A DNA stretch of 34,898 bases, from the NCBI GenBank assembly GCA_012031265.1, contig JAAUTY010000052.1, forward strand, positions 1 to 34,898. The letters run 5' to 3'. This DNA comes from Spirulinaceae cyanobacterium SM2_1_0. GTDB lineage: Bacteria > Cyanobacteriota > Cyanobacteriia > Cyanobacteriales > Spirulinaceae. How positions within the stretch are numbered: the first letter of the stretch is position 1; the number at the start of each line of letters is the position of its first letter. This document shows positions 16,217 through 25,640 of the stretch, one piece after another. Both the position numbers and the translations under genes were made by a program. A model generated the notes under the pieces. That model searched no databases. It was not told where the DNA came from and saw only the letters and a program-made list of their open reading frames with translations.

Positions 16217-16527
16217 TGATCGCAACCAAGCTTCAGATTTAGTTAAATTTCTTCACAGAAGGCTAACGATCTGGCGGTTGGCAGCGGGGAACTTTTTCAG
16301 GGACAAACGCTTCTGAAAGGCAGACATTAGCTCGCAACTCAAGCGTGGCGCTTTCTCAGTCGCGCCTTGGTAAAGCAACGGTTAATTCCAAATCCGAGTT
16401 TTGCCGCTTCTCGCCCAGGAATAGAACAAAATCCGACGATCCGAGCGCAGGTCAATTTTGTTCTGTATAGTTGATAACGAGTCAAACGCGATGAGCTCGC
16501 CCATCCGGAAATCCAGGAGTTGATAGC

Positions 16528-17175
16528 ATGAAAAAATCCCGCTACCGGCACCCCTTGCTGACCTGTCTATCTGTGCTGTGCAGCCTTTCAGCGACGGCGA
16601 CCGCAACAGCAGCAGTTGTGCCCCCCACCGCCACTTCCGGCGTCACCACCTCAGAAGTGACAAACACTACACGTTACTTCGCCCAACGCGGGGAATGCCG
16701 TGAAGCCCGCCTCGATACCTTCATCTACCGTAGCCCGGATGCTGACACGCGCGTTGGCTCGGTGCGTCGCGGTGAGACGGTGACCCTGGCGGAAGATCGA
16801 CCCGATCGTCGCGGCTGGATTGCTGTCAGCCAACCCACCATTGGCTTTGTGGAAGAGCGTATTCTCGAACGCTGCGGCGTCACCCCCTCACTACCGAACC
16901 AGGTCAGACCGGGTGTCGCTCAGCTCTGTGTTAATGAGCGCGCCGGACGGAACGGTTTGCAGATTTATGAGTCTCCCAGTTTTAATGCCCGCCCGCTCGA
17001 GCGGGCTTTTCAGAATGAGCGCCTGCTAGTAAATACCGATGATATTCGCCGCGAACCCTCTGGAGAAGTCTGGTTCCGCATCAGCTTCCCTGTGAATGGT
17101 TGGATTCCATACGGCTTTCCCAATGTCGGCGTAGTCAATCTCGAAAACTGCGAACTCCTGCGCTTGCGGAGCTAG
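16528..17175 (+). CDS. Secreted SH3b-domain protein
   Basis: This 215-residue protein starts at ATG 16528 after AGGAG (16513-16517). A signal peptide is evident (KKSRYRH, then a hydrophobic core, then the small-residue stretch ATATATAAV at about 22-30). Two bacterial SH3-like modules follow, at about 52-113 (CREARLDTFIYRSPD...GFVEERILERC) and about 128-210 (LCVNERAGRNGLQIYESPS...WIPYGF). Paired cysteines at the ends of each module may form disulfides. SH3b modules bind cell wall or peptides; this protein is probably periplasmic. No enzymatic domain is present. Confidence 0.85.
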   Translation: MKKSRYRHPLLTCLSVLCSLSATATATAAVVPPTATSGVTTSEVTNTTRYFAQRGECREARLDTFIYRSPDADTRVGSVRRGETVTLAEDRPDRRGWIAVSQPTIGFVEERILERCGVTPSLPNQVRPGVAQLCVNERAGRNGLQIYESPSFNARPLERAFQNERLLVNTDDIRREPSGEVWFRISFPVNGWIPYGFPNVGVVNLENCELLRLRS

Positions 17176-17177
17176 TG

Positions 17178-17191
17178 CCGCCATGTGGCGG
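17178..17191 (+). terminator. Hairpin after the SH3b gene
   Basis: CCGCCA (17178-17183) and TGGCGG (17186-17191) form a 6-bp stem with a 2-nt loop, 3 nt after the stop codon. There is no T-run. Confidence 0.4.
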
Positions 17192-17395
17192 TCAGCAGGC
17201 AGCATGGCTCCCTCCGGGACGCTTCGCGAACAGAATCGGTAAGCCTAGATTTTAAGGCTACTGGTGAATTTGAATCGCGTGCTCAATTCTACCAATGTGT
17301 ACTAGTACAACACGGCGTCAATAACGTCATCATTGTTGGTAGGGGTGAACCCATACTAAATCTGGTCACCCCAAAAATCGCAGTCCCTCACCCAA

Positions 17396-17448
17396 CCCGC
17401 TCCCAAGCTGGGAGCGGGCTTCTGGCTCCTGCTCCCGACTGGGGAGCA
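17396..17448. repeat. Double-hairpin intergenic repeat
   Basis: The first hairpin is CCCGCTCCCA (17396-17405) and TGGGAGCGGG (17409-17418) with loop AGC. The second is TGCTCCC (17430-17436) and GGGAGCA (17442-17448). The layout and the linker CTTCTGGCTCC parallel the core of the MITE-like elements, but the terminal inverted repeats are absent. Stem bases differ from those of the copy at 22440-22499 while pairing is kept. Confidence 0.7.
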
Positions 17449-17651
17449 GAGCTGGGGATGAGGGCGGCGAGGCTGGGGTTCCAAGCACAGGATTTGGGAT
17501 CAATGACAAGTTGAATCGCATCGCCATTTATGCTGTCCTCTACCAGCGGTGTCGTTCCTGAGGTGGTCGGGGCTGTCTCAGGCTTGCTCGGCTCTGACCC
17601 CCTGCTCACCGCTCCGTATGGATGGCTGTCTCAGCATTTGAGGCGACTCTG

Positions 17652-19420
17652 ATGCCACGTTTGACTCGAAAACCAGGGTGCGGGTTATGGTGGTTTTGTT
17701 GTGGCTTGGCGATCGCCCTTGTGCTCGCCTTGTCAGCCCGCCGCGCGCTCGACCAACCCGTGACTGCTACCCTGCTGACTGACCCATTTTTGCAACAACC
17801 GACGCGGCCGCCGTGCGGGTCGTCTGGTTTACCGACGTTCCCGGTCGTGCTCATGTCCTGCACTACGGCCCCCAGCTCGAACGCCGCGCCCCCGCCGTCA
17901 CGACGCAGCTCACCCGTCTGCGCGAGGATTCCCAATCGCGTCTGGCGAAGCCGCCTGACCAGCCGACGCTGCGCCCGATCTGGCGGCATGAGGCGATCGC
18001 CACCGGTCTGCAACCAGGACAGCGTTGGCCCTACTACGTCAGCAGCCAGTTCGAGCCGGGAGGAGTCGCCCGCAGTGCCGAGTTCACACTCGCGCCGCTA
18101 CCACCGCCGGGTCAGCCACTGAAAATCCTGCTCACCTCTGATCACCAACTGATGCCAATGACGGCTGCCAACTTGCAGCAAGTCGAGGCGACAGTCGGGC
18201 GGGTTGATGCGGTGTTTCTCGCTGGTGATCTGGTCAATATCCCCGACCGGGCTTCGGAGTGGTTCGATGACGCGCGCGGCTGTGCCTTTTTTCCTTGCCT
18301 ACAAGGTCGTGGTCAGTTTGTGCTCGCCCAGGGCGGTCGCAAAACCATCTATCGCGGCGGCGAATTGATTCAACACGCGCCTCTCTTCCCGGCGGTCGGT
18401 AACCATGAGGTGATGGGGCGCTATTCAATGACCCGAGGGTTAAATGCTCAGTTCGATGATCCTTGGCCACGGGCGGCGGCGGCACAACTCTACGAACAGC
18501 GGGCGGCGGCGGTGAATCCCAGTGGCGATCCGGCGCTACGCGCCGCTTGGCTGAAGGCGAACTCGTTCAATACCGACACCTATGAGGAGATTTTTAGCCT
18601 GCCGACTAGCCCATCCGGTGGCGAAACCTATTACGCCACCACCTTCGGCGACGTGCGACTGGTGGTGTTGTTTGCGACGAATATCTGGCGATCGCCCACC
18701 CCAGATCGCCAGCGCACCAGCCGTTACCACGAAGCGGAGCATCATCTCGACCAACCTGAACAGTGGCGCTATGGTCAACATATCTTTGAACCCATCGCCG
18801 TGGGCAGCCCTCAGTACCAATGGCTACAACAAGAACTGGCTAGCCCTGAATTTCAGCAGGCGAAGTACAAAATCGTCATGTTGCACCATCCACCACACAC
18901 GCTCGGCGACAACATCGTCCCGGCCTATACTGATCCCCAGCAACAACTGGATTATGGGCCGGATGGTCGCTTGGAAGCCGTGCGCTATGAATATCCTTTA
19001 GCTGAAGATTATCTGCATCGCGCTGTGGAACCGCTGCTCAATGCCGCCGGGGTGCAACTGGTTCACTTTGGACATTCGCATTTGTGGAATCGCTTTACCA
19101 ATGCCAGTGGCGTGCATTTTCTGGAATCGTCCAATGTCGGTAATACCTACGGTGCTTACTGGCGCGATCGCGCCCGTCCCATCCCAACCAGCGGCCGCGA
19201 AACCTATGTTGCCCAGGGCGATCCCAATGGCTTGGAGCCGATCGTGCCCAATCTAGTGCCCTTGACCAATGCCCAGGGGCAACAACTTCCTTATCTCTCC
19301 AGCAATGAAATTACTGCTTTTAGTATTCTTGATACCGGTCGCGGCACCATTAGTAGTTATCGCTTCGATACAGGTCATCCTGAGGCTGGAGTAGTGAAAT
19401 TTGACGAATTTTCGCTATAG
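17652..19420 (+). CDS. Metallophosphoesterase with apparent frameshift near the N-terminus
   Basis: The main frame (GTG 17813 to TAG 19420, 535 residues) is a purple-acid-phosphatase-like metallophosphoesterase. Its motifs are LLTSDHQ (D110), LAGDLVN (D139), VGNHE (N197, H198), LHHPPHT and HFGHSH, which together form a two-metal site. The signal-peptide part (MPRLTRKPGCGLWWFCCGLA, then LLTDPFLQQPT) begins at ATG 17652 in a different frame. A single-base loss near 17787-17804 would explain the break: restoring one base joins LLTDPFLQQPT to AAAVRVVWFTDVPG. A T5 run (17787-17791) lies beside it. It is either a pseudogene, a sequencing error or a slippage site. If intact, it would be an exported phosphatase. 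Confidence 0.82.
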
Positions 19421-19452
19421 TCAGCCATACCTGGCCCATGAGTTTGGCTGAC
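19420..19452 (+). terminator. Hairpin at the end of the phosphoesterase gene
   Basis: GTCAGCCA (19420-19427) and TGGCTGAC (19445-19452) pair perfectly with a 17-nt loop; the stem starts at the last base of the stop codon. A further GTCAG/CTGAC word lies near 19510-19535. Confidence 0.45.
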
Positions 19453-19581
19453 CAGTCAAATCCCACGGTCATGAATTATTCATTGATTACAGCTCAAATT
19501 CTGTGGTCAGAAATGTCCGGCTGACCATCCCCTACCGCTGAAAGACTTAATCTTGAGCTTGATTTCGCAACCGCCAAACCG

Positions 19582-19595
19582 GTACATTACAGTAT
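19582..19595 (+). promoter_or_regulatory. NtcA-like half-fit upstream of the Amt-kinase gene
   Basis: The sequence GTA-CATTACAG-TAT fits the NtcA consensus GTA-N8-TAC except at the last base, 116 bp before the gene. No TAN3T -10 element sits at the 22-23 bp spacing of classical NtcA-activated promoters; the nearest, TATCGT at 19631-19636, is too far. The expectation is biological (ammonium genes are often NtcA-regulated) and the match is weak. Confidence 0.2.
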
Positions 19596-19711
19596 ATTTG
19601 TTCAGTGCAATAGCAGACCTTGAAAGGTTGTATCGTAAGCAACAGCATCTATTGCTCGGATCAAGCAAAATCGTGCATCTCCGGAAAGCGCCACACTAGC
19701 AAAATTTTTCA

Positions 19712-22354
19712 GTGATCGATATCCTCTGGCTGATTGTGAGTGCCAGCTTAGTTTTTCTGATGCAACCAGGCTTTATGTGCCTGGAATCTGGACTAACGCG
19801 CTCCAAAAATAGCATCAATGTTGCTATCAAAAACCTTGCTGATTTTTGTGTTTCCGTCGCGCTTTTTTGGGCCTTCGGCTATGCCTTGATGTTTGGGGTG
19901 TCGAAGTCTGGCTGGTTCGGAACCTCGCATTTTTTACCCACGCTTGAGGATTCTGCTCCCCTCGCCGCCTTTTTTCTCTTCCAGGCGATGTTTTGCAGCA
20001 CCGCTACGACGATTGTGTCCGGCGCGATCGCCGAGCGGATGCGCTTCCAAGCCTATCTGGTCACTTCGGCGATCGCCTCCGGCCTGGTCTATCCCATTTT
20101 CGGTCACTGGGTCTGGAATGGTGCCGATACTGGCAATCTGAGCGGTTGGCTGGGAACCCTCGGCTTTGTGGATTTTGCTGGCTCCACGGTGGTTCACAGC
20201 ATCGGTGGCTGGATTGCCCTTGCCGCCCTACTGTTGACCGGGCCACGCCTCGGTCGCTTTCCGCCAGGGCAACCGATGCAGAGCTTCCCTGGCTCCAACC
20301 TGCCGCTCTCCGTGCTCGGTGTCATGCTGCTCTGGTTTGGCTGGCTCGGCTTCAACGGTGGCAGCACCCTCGCCCTAAACGAGCAGGTTCCTTCTATTCT
20401 TGTCAACACCGTTCTGGCCGGTGTTGCCGGAATGATCATGGCAGCAGCACTGAGCTGGCGGCAGCGCAAATTACCAGATGTCGGCATGATGCTCAACGGC
20501 TCGATCGCGGGTCTGGTGGCGATCACGGCCTCTTGCCACGCCGTCACCGGGCCCCTAGCGATCATCATCGGCGGTAGTGGCGCAGCGGCAATGATGCTGG
20601 TGGTGTATTGGTTCCGGCGCTGGCACATTGACGACGCGGTGGATGCGATCGCCGTTCACGGTGCGGCTGGAGCCTGGGGCACCCTCGCCGTTGGTCTCTT
20701 TGGCAATCTTGAGCAACTCGGTACCGGCCTCACGCGCAGCGCCCAGATCGGCGTGCAACTCCTGGGCATTGGCACAGCCTTTATCTGGGCCTTTGGCATG
20801 ACCTGGCTATTACTCAGCAACTTCAACCGCTGGTCGCCGTTGCGCGTCTCCAAGGAAGCCGAGGAAATAGGCCTCAATGTCTCCGAGCATGGCGCGCGCA
20901 CCGCGACCTACGAGCTGTTTCGGGTAATGGATCACCAGGCAGAGACCCGCGACCTGAGCCTGCGGGTTCCGGTTGAGCCGTTTACCGAGGTGGGTCATAT
21001 TGCCGCCCGCTACAACCAAGTGATGGCGGCGATGCAGGAGGCAGTCATGCGTACAGATGAGATTGTCCGCACGGCGACCGACGCGATTGTCACTTTCAGC
21101 ACACCGACTTTGCAGATTCTCTCGGCGAACCCCAGCGCTGAAGAGGTCTTTGGCTATCCGTCCCAGGAACTCTGCCGTTTCTCCCTCGCTGATCTGATCG
21201 GTTGGTCGGTGCAGAGTGTCGGCAGTAAGGCGACGCTACTGGCGCGCTTGCTCAGTCCTGGTCAGCATGAGGTCATCGGCTGCCATGCCGACGGCTCCGT
21301 GTTTCCGATCGAGGCGACGGTGACGCGAGCCGAGTTGGGCGATCGCTCCTTCTACACGGGTACTTTTCGTGACATCACCGAGCGCAAGCAGGCCGAGGAA
21401 GCGGCGCGTCAGCGCCAACGCAGTGAGGAACTCGAACAAGCGCTCGAACAGCTCCGCCAAGCACAATCCCAGCTGATCCAAAGTGAGAAGATGTCGAGCC
21501 TCGGTCAGATGGTGGCTGGCGTCGCCCACGAAATCAACAACCCGGTCAACTTCATCTACGGGAATTTGGCCTACGCTAAGACCTATACCCAGGATTTACT
21601 GCACTTGGTCTCGCTGTATCAGCAAGCCGTTGGTGAAATCCCGCCGCCTCTGCAAACGGAGATCGAGGCGATCGAGCTAGATTTTCTGCGCGAGGATCTG
21701 CCCAAGCTGCAAGATTCTCTGCTCGTCGGGGCGGAGCGCATCCGTGAGATTGTGCAATCCTTACGTGTCTTCTCGCGCTTGGATGAAGCCGAGGTCAAAC
21801 AGGTTGATATTCACGAAGGCATCGACAGCACACTGATGATTTTGCAAGGGCGGCTGAAAACCTCGCTGCGGGGGCGCGATCGCGCAGCCGCAGTGATTCA
21901 AGTTCAACGTCATTACGGCCTGCTACCCCAGATCGAATGCTATGCCGGTCAACTCAATCAAGTGTTCATGAACTTGTTGAGTAATGCTATCGACGTCCTC
22001 GAGGAGACTTGGCGGGATTCATGCCAATTGGCGACGATGGGCAACACCAATGGCAAAGCCTTTCAACCCGCGATCGCCATTCATACCGCGATGCTCGACG
22101 AGGACTGGATCGAGATTGTCATCCGTGACAATGGCAAGGGCATTCCCGCCGCTTTACAGCCGAAGCTCTTTGACCCCTTCTTCACCACCAAGGACGTCGG
22201 GAAAGGCACGGGGCTCGGGCTTTCGATCAGCTATCAGGTAGTCGTCGAGCGCCACGGTGGGCGTATGACCTGCCACTCCGAGCCAGGTCAGGGAGCTGCA
22301 TTCAGCATCCAGATCCCGACCAAACAGCGCGACCGCAGTGGTGAGGCTGAATAA
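19712..22354 (+). CDS. Ammonium transporter-PAS-histidine kinase fusion
   Basis: This 880-residue protein starts with an Amt/Rh channel domain of about 375 residues. It carries the family segments FMCLESGLTRSKN and GAIAERM and both pore histidines, H162 (VVHSIGGW) and H316 (IAVHGAAGAWG). A HAMP-like helical linker (about 380-445) and a PAS domain (about 450-560, ending TFRDITERKQAEE) follow. The histidine kinase has H606 in GVAHEINNPVNFI, FMNLLSNAIDVL, RDNGKGIP and GKGTGLGLSIS. Amt-kinase fusions are known ammonium sensors, as characterised in Kuenenia stuttgartiensis. Start GTG 19712 is the only one available, as an in-frame stop lies at 19697-19699. No response regulator or GlnK gene is adjacent. 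Confidence 0.95.
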   Translation: MIDILWLIVSASLVFLMQPGFMCLESGLTRSKNSINVAIKNLADFCVSVALFWAFGYALMFGVSKSGWFGTSHFLPTLEDSAPLAAFFLFQAMFCSTATTIVSGAIAERMRFQAYLVTSAIASGLVYPIFGHWVWNGADTGNLSGWLGTLGFVDFAGSTVVHSIGGWIALAALLLTGPRLGRFPPGQPMQSFPGSNLPLSVLGVMLLWFGWLGFNGGSTLALNEQVPSILVNTVLAGVAGMIMAAALSWRQRKLPDVGMMLNGSIAGLVAITASCHAVTGPLAIIIGGSGAAAMMLVVYWFRRWHIDDAVDAIAVHGAAGAWGTLAVGLFGNLEQLGTGLTRSAQIGVQLLGIGTAFIWAFGMTWLLLSNFNRWSPLRVSKEAEEIGLNVSEHGARTATYELFRVMDHQAETRDLSLRVPVEPFTEVGHIAARYNQVMAAMQEAVMRTDEIVRTATDAIVTFSTPTLQILSANPSAEEVFGYPSQELCRFSLADLIGWSVQSVGSKATLLARLLSPGQHEVIGCHADGSVFPIEATVTRAELGDRSFYTGTFRDITERKQAEEAARQRQRSEELEQALEQLRQAQSQLIQSEKMSSLGQMVAGVAHEINNPVNFIYGNLAYAKTYTQDLLHLVSLYQQAVGEIPPPLQTEIEAIELDFLREDLPKLQDSLLVGAERIREIVQSLRVFSRLDEAEVKQVDIHEGIDSTLMILQGRLKTSLRGRDRAAAVIQVQRHYGLLPQIECYAGQLNQVFMNLLSNAIDVLEETWRDSCQLATMGNTNGKAFQPAIAIHTAMLDEDWIEIVIRDNGKGIPAALQPKLFDPFFTTKDVGKGTGLGLSISYQVVVERHGGRMTCHSEPGQGAAFSIQIPTKQRDRSGEAE

Positions 22355-22782
22355 TCATCGACATAATTGTACTTCTAGAAATCAATCAGCCGGGCAGCTC
22401 AAAAGGGAGCATCCCAGTTTGGAAACCCTGACCCTAAATCCCTCTCCCAAACTGGGAGAGGGACTTCTAGCTCCCCTTCGCCCAGCTTGGGAGAAGGGGT
22501 TGGGGGATGTAGACACGCAGCGGCTGCTCGCAGAGTAGGAAACCGTAACGCCAAAGTGGGATGCACCCAAAACTGGCGCTGAGAGCGATTACTGGATGTG
22601 GGAACAGTAGCCCGGCATTGGGTGTCAGCTCCGTGCTTTGTCCAATCTGATTTCTGTCACATTTCTCGGTCAATTTATTGGAAATAAAGCAGCCGAATTT
22701 TTTCTAAACCCCCAATTAATGGAACTGATTTTTACAGCCTATCGACATCATTAATGTCTCTATTTTCGTGAGGATTTTGGTT
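22355..22782. other. Intergenic region with MITE-like element
   Basis: This 428-bp gap contains the MITE-like copy 2 (22405-22568). AT-rich sequence follows upstream of the exported protein gene, including a small palindromic GACAT/ATGTC pair (22744-22758). No gene was recognised. Confidence 0.6.
22405..22568. mobile_element. MITE-like element, copy 2
   Basis: This 164-bp element has ends GGGAGCATCCCAGTTTGG (22405-22422) and CCAAAGTGGGATGCACCC (22551-22568), which pair at 16 of 18 positions as inverted repeats. The core has two hairpins: CCCTCTCCCA (22440-22449) with TGGGAGAGGG (22453-22462), and CCCCTTC (22473-22479) with GAAGGGG (22493-22499). AAAA flanks both sides (22401-22404 and 22569-22572), a possible target duplication. 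It shares its ends and core with 13319-13483, which is slightly more diverged. Confidence 0.78.
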
Positions 22783-23310
22783 GTGAAATGTGCTTTACAC
22801 TGGGGGTTGGCGATCGCCACCTCGACCAGTTGCTTGATGGCCAGCAGTCCAGCTGCGGCTCAGCCCGAGGTCGCGCGCGGCACTGATGCCAACTACATCG
22901 GCGTCGGCGTCTCGGCCGGTCTCACCAATGGCGGTCAGGGCGATGATGCAGCGATCCTCGGCGGCAATGTCCAAGGGCGGGCTACGCTCCCGGATGTGCC
23001 TGTTTCGGTGCGGGGCGCGGTGATCTTCAGTGACGAGACCAGCGCGATTATGCCCTTGGCAACCTACGACATTCCGATCGCGCCGGGTGCTAATGTCTAC
23101 GTCGGCGGCGGCTACTCGTTTGTCGAAGATGCCGGTCAGCGCACCCCCTTGGGGAACCGGAACGCCCCCGTGGTGGTGGTTGGCGCTGAGGCGGAATTGG
23201 GAGCGAATGTTGTGGCTTATGGCGATGCCAAGTGGGGCATCAATGCCTATCAAAACAGCCCCGCCGATGCCCTCAGCGTCCAAGGCGGCGTGGGTCTGCG
23301 CTTTCGGTAG
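22783..23310 (+). CDS. Exported protein, probable outer-membrane-type beta structure
   Basis: This 175-residue protein has a signal peptide (VKCALHWGLAIATSTSCLMA, then SSPAAAQ as a likely cleavage region at about 27). The rest is made of alternating Gly-rich strands such as YIGVGVSAGL and VYVGGGYSF, and ends GGVGLRFR. A C-terminal aromatic/basic strand and repeated two-residue periodicity suggest a small beta-barrel or surface-exposed beta protein. Start GTG 22783 was chosen over the in-frame GTG 22768 because AGGA (22771-22774) lies at ribosome-binding distance. The family was not identified. A strong terminator hairpin follows. Confidence 0.72.
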   Translation: MKCALHWGLAIATSTSCLMASSPAAAQPEVARGTDANYIGVGVSAGLTNGGQGDDAAILGGNVQGRATLPDVPVSVRGAVIFSDETSAIMPLATYDIPIAPGANVYVGGGYSFVEDAGQRTPLGNRNAPVVVVGAEAELGANVVAYGDAKWGINAYQNSPADALSVQGGVGLRFR

Positions 23311-23363
23311 GCAACACGCTGGCGATGATTGAGTGCGATTAACCCAGGGCGGCAACCACTTCC

Positions 23364-23396
23364 GCCCGCACGGTGGGCTTGTCAACCCGTGCGGGC
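23364..23396 (+). terminator. Strong hairpin between exported protein and sulfite reductase genes
   Basis: GCCCGCACGG (23364-23373) and CCGTGCGGGC (23387-23396) form a perfect 10-bp GC-rich stem with a 13-nt loop, about 55 nt after the stop at 23310. ACTCTTAAGG follows; the T-run is short. Confidence 0.55.
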
Positions 23397-23549
23397 GACT
23401 CTTAAGGATTCGTAAACGTGGGGGAGCGATCGCCAGGGCTAAGATTTGAATATAATAAGGATTCGCAAAACTCCGAAATCCCGACCGGATTACCGGAAAT
23501 TTCGGCTGAATCCCTTGCCCTCCAACTGTCGCGTTCGCTTGCCGCCCTC

Positions 23550-25523
23550 ATGGTTCAGACTCCCGCCCGTCCGCAGAAGCTTTCCAAGCTCGAAGGCATC
23601 AAAGAACGTAGCAACTACCTGCGCGAGCCACTTGCCAGTGAACTTTTAGAAGACACCACGCACTTTAGCGAAGCCGCGATCCAGATTCTCAAGTTTCATG
23701 GCTCCTATCAGCAGGACAACCGCGACCATCGCGTCAAGGGGCAGGAAAAGGACTACCAGATGATGCTGCGGACGCGCAATCCCGGCGGCTTCATCCCTCC
23801 CGAACTCTACTTAACCCTGGATCGCCTGGCGGATCAGTATGGCAATGGCACCCTGCGGGTTACGACGCGCCAGGGCTTTCAGCTTCATGGCATCCTGAAG
23901 CGCAACCTAAAAACAGCGATTAGCGCCATTGTGCGCAATCTCGGCTCGACGCTAGGGGCCTGTGGTGACCTTAACCGCAACGTCATGGCACCGCCCGCTC
24001 CCTACAAAGACCGTGCAGAATATTGCTATGCCTGGGACTACGCCGAGCGGGTCGCCGATCTCCTCACCCCGCAAACGGGAGCTTATTACGAAATTTGGCT
24101 CGACGGCGAGAAAGCGATCAGCGCTGAGGAAGCCCCCGAGGTCAAAGCGGCACGCCAAGGCAATGGCAATGGCACGATCCAGCATGGTGGCGAAGAGCCG
24201 ATCTACGGGCCGCACTACATGCCGCGCAAGTTTAAGTGCAGCGTGACCGTGCCCGGCGACAACTCCATCGATCTCTACACCCAAGACGTCTCGCTGGTGG
24301 TGCTGACCGACGACCAGGGGGAATTGCAAGGCTTCAATGTCCTCGTCGGTGGTGGTATGGGCCGCACGCACAACAAGGAGGAGACTTTCGCTCGCCTCGC
24401 CGATGAACTGGGCTACGTTGCGAAGGCGGATCTCTACGACTTGATGAAGGCGATTGTCGCTACCCAGCGCGACTATGGCGATCGCGTCCAGCGCCGTCAT
24501 GCCCGTATGAAATACCTGGTTCACGACTGGGGCATCGACAAGTTCCGACGCCAGGTTGAGGAATACTTTGGCAAGCCCCTTGAACCCTATCGCCCGCTGC
24601 CGGAGTGGAAGTACCAGGACTACTTGGGCTGGCATGAGCAAGGCGATGGCAAGCTCTTCCTCGGCCTTTCCGTGGAAAATGGTCGCGTTAAGGATGAGGG
24701 TGATTTTCGCCTGAAGACAGCACTGCGGGAACTGGTGCAGAAGTTTGAGCTACCGATGCGCCTGACCGCCAACCACAATGTCATCCTCTACGAGATTCGC
24801 CCCGAATGGCGGACTGCCATCCAGAGCAGCTTGGAACAGCATGGCATCGCCACCCACCCGACCCAGATCGAGCCACTAGTGCGCTACTCGATGGCCTGCC
24901 CCGCACTGCCTACCTGCGGCCTGGCGATTACGGAGTCCGAGCGCGTGCTCCCCAGCATCGTCACTCGCATTCGTCACCTCCTGAACAAGCTGGATTTGGG
25001 CAACGAAGCGTTTGTCATCCGCATGACTGGCTGCCCCAATGGTTGCGCGCGGCCCTACATGGCCGAACTAGGCTTCGTTGGTAGTGCGCCGGAAGCCTAT
25101 CAGATTTGGTTGGGCGGGACGCCGGATCAGACGAAGCTGGCGCGGCCGTTTGTTGAACGTCAACCTGTAGGTGAGTTAGAGGCGTTTTTGGAGCCGCTGT
25201 TTGTCTACTTCCGGCGCGATCGCCAACCGGGTGAAAGCTTCGGCCCCTTCTGCAATCGCGTTGGCTTTGAGGCACTGCGCCGCTTTGCCACCAGCTATCG
25301 CCCAGCGCCCGCGCCGACCACTCCGGCTCCAGCGGCGCTTGTGGCGGCAGCAGCCCCGGCTACTCCAGCCGCTCGCCAGCGGAGTCGCAAAATTCGCTAC
25401 CGCATTGGTGTTCATGACGAAACCTACGAGCGCTTGAAACAAGCGGCGACAGCGCGCAACACGTCAATGATGCAGTTGGTGACTGCTGCGCTAGATGCTT
25501 ACCTCAGCGAGGAGCAGACCTAG
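23550..25523 (+). CDS. sir: Ferredoxin-sulfite reductase with C-terminal ribbon-helix-helix-like extension
   Basis: This 657-residue siroheme enzyme reduces sulfite to sulfide using ferredoxin. The siroheme/4Fe-4S cysteines are C450 and C456 ([10 protein letters not shown]) and C495 and C499 (GCPNGCARP). Family blocks include [10 protein letters not shown]-like [14 protein letters not shown] and [14 protein letters not shown] 23550 ([16 protein letters not shown]) was chosen as start, although the frame is open to GTG 23418. After about residue 583 comes a Pro/Ala-rich linker. From about 612 a segment [20 protein letters not shown], then [16 protein letters not shown], matches the pattern of CopG/Arc ribbon-helix-helix domains. 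Reductase identity is firm. Distinguishing sulfite from nitrite reductase rests on overall resemblance, and DNA binding is inferred. Confidence 0.9.
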   Translation: MVQTPARPQKLSKLEGIKERSNYLREPLASELLEDTTHFSEAAIQILKFHGSYQQDNRDHRVKGQEKDYQMMLRTRNPGGFIPPELYLTLDRLADQYGNGTLRVTTRQGFQLHGILKRNLKTAISAIVRNLGSTLGACGDLNRNVMAPPAPYKDRAEYCYAWDYAERVADLLTPQTGAYYEIWLDGEKAISAEEAPEVKAARQGNGNGTIQHGGEEPIYGPHYMPRKFKCSVTVPGDNSIDLYTQDVSLVVLTDDQGELQGFNVLVGGGMGRTHNKEETFARLADELGYVAKADLYDLMKAIVATQRDYGDRVQRRHARMKYLVHDWGIDKFRRQVEEYFGKPLEPYRPLPEWKYQDYLGWHEQGDGKLFLGLSVENGRVKDEGDFRLKTALRELVQKFELPMRLTANHNVILYEIRPEWRTAIQSSLEQHGIATHPTQIEPLVRYSMACPALPTCGLAITESERVLPSIVTRIRHLLNKLDLGNEAFVIRMTGCPNGCARPYMAELGFVGSAPEAYQIWLGGTPDQTKLARPFVERQPVGELEAFLEPLFVYFRRDRQPGESFGPFCNRVGFEALRRFATSYRPAPAPTTPAPAALVAAAAPATPAARQRSRKIRYRIGVHDETYERLKQAATARNTSMMQLVTAALDAYLSEEQT

Positions 25524-25640
25524 CTAGAATCGGGTGCGCGGTCTGGGATCCCGGCACAATTGCGGGTAGCATGAGGGCAAGTCCGAGCGGCACTATGACC
25601 GTTTGATGTGTTGATTCGTTCCTAACCTTCGACGAAATTC

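Larger units (their letters stand above)
16105..16527. other. Divergent intergenic region rich in secondary structure
   Basis: This 423-bp gap between the small membrane protein (minus) and the SH3b protein (plus) contains a perfect hairpin and palindrome (16132-16165) and a G-rich tract (16192-16216). A possible -10 element TATAGT lies at 16466-16471, about 60 bp upstream of the SH3b gene. No gene was recognised. Confidence 0.6.
17176..17651. other. Intergenic region with terminator and double-hairpin repeat
   Basis: This 476-bp gap holds the hairpin at 17178-17191 and a GGCTCCCTCCGGGACGCTTC stretch resembling cyanobacterial interspersed repeats. A double-hairpin repeat lies at 17396-17448. 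No gene was recognised. Confidence 0.6.

Noticed and set aside
23418-23549. Extended start of sulfite reductase at GTG 23418
   Set aside because: The extra 44 residues do not look like the enzyme or a targeting peptide. The ATG at 23550 begins the conserved N-terminus.
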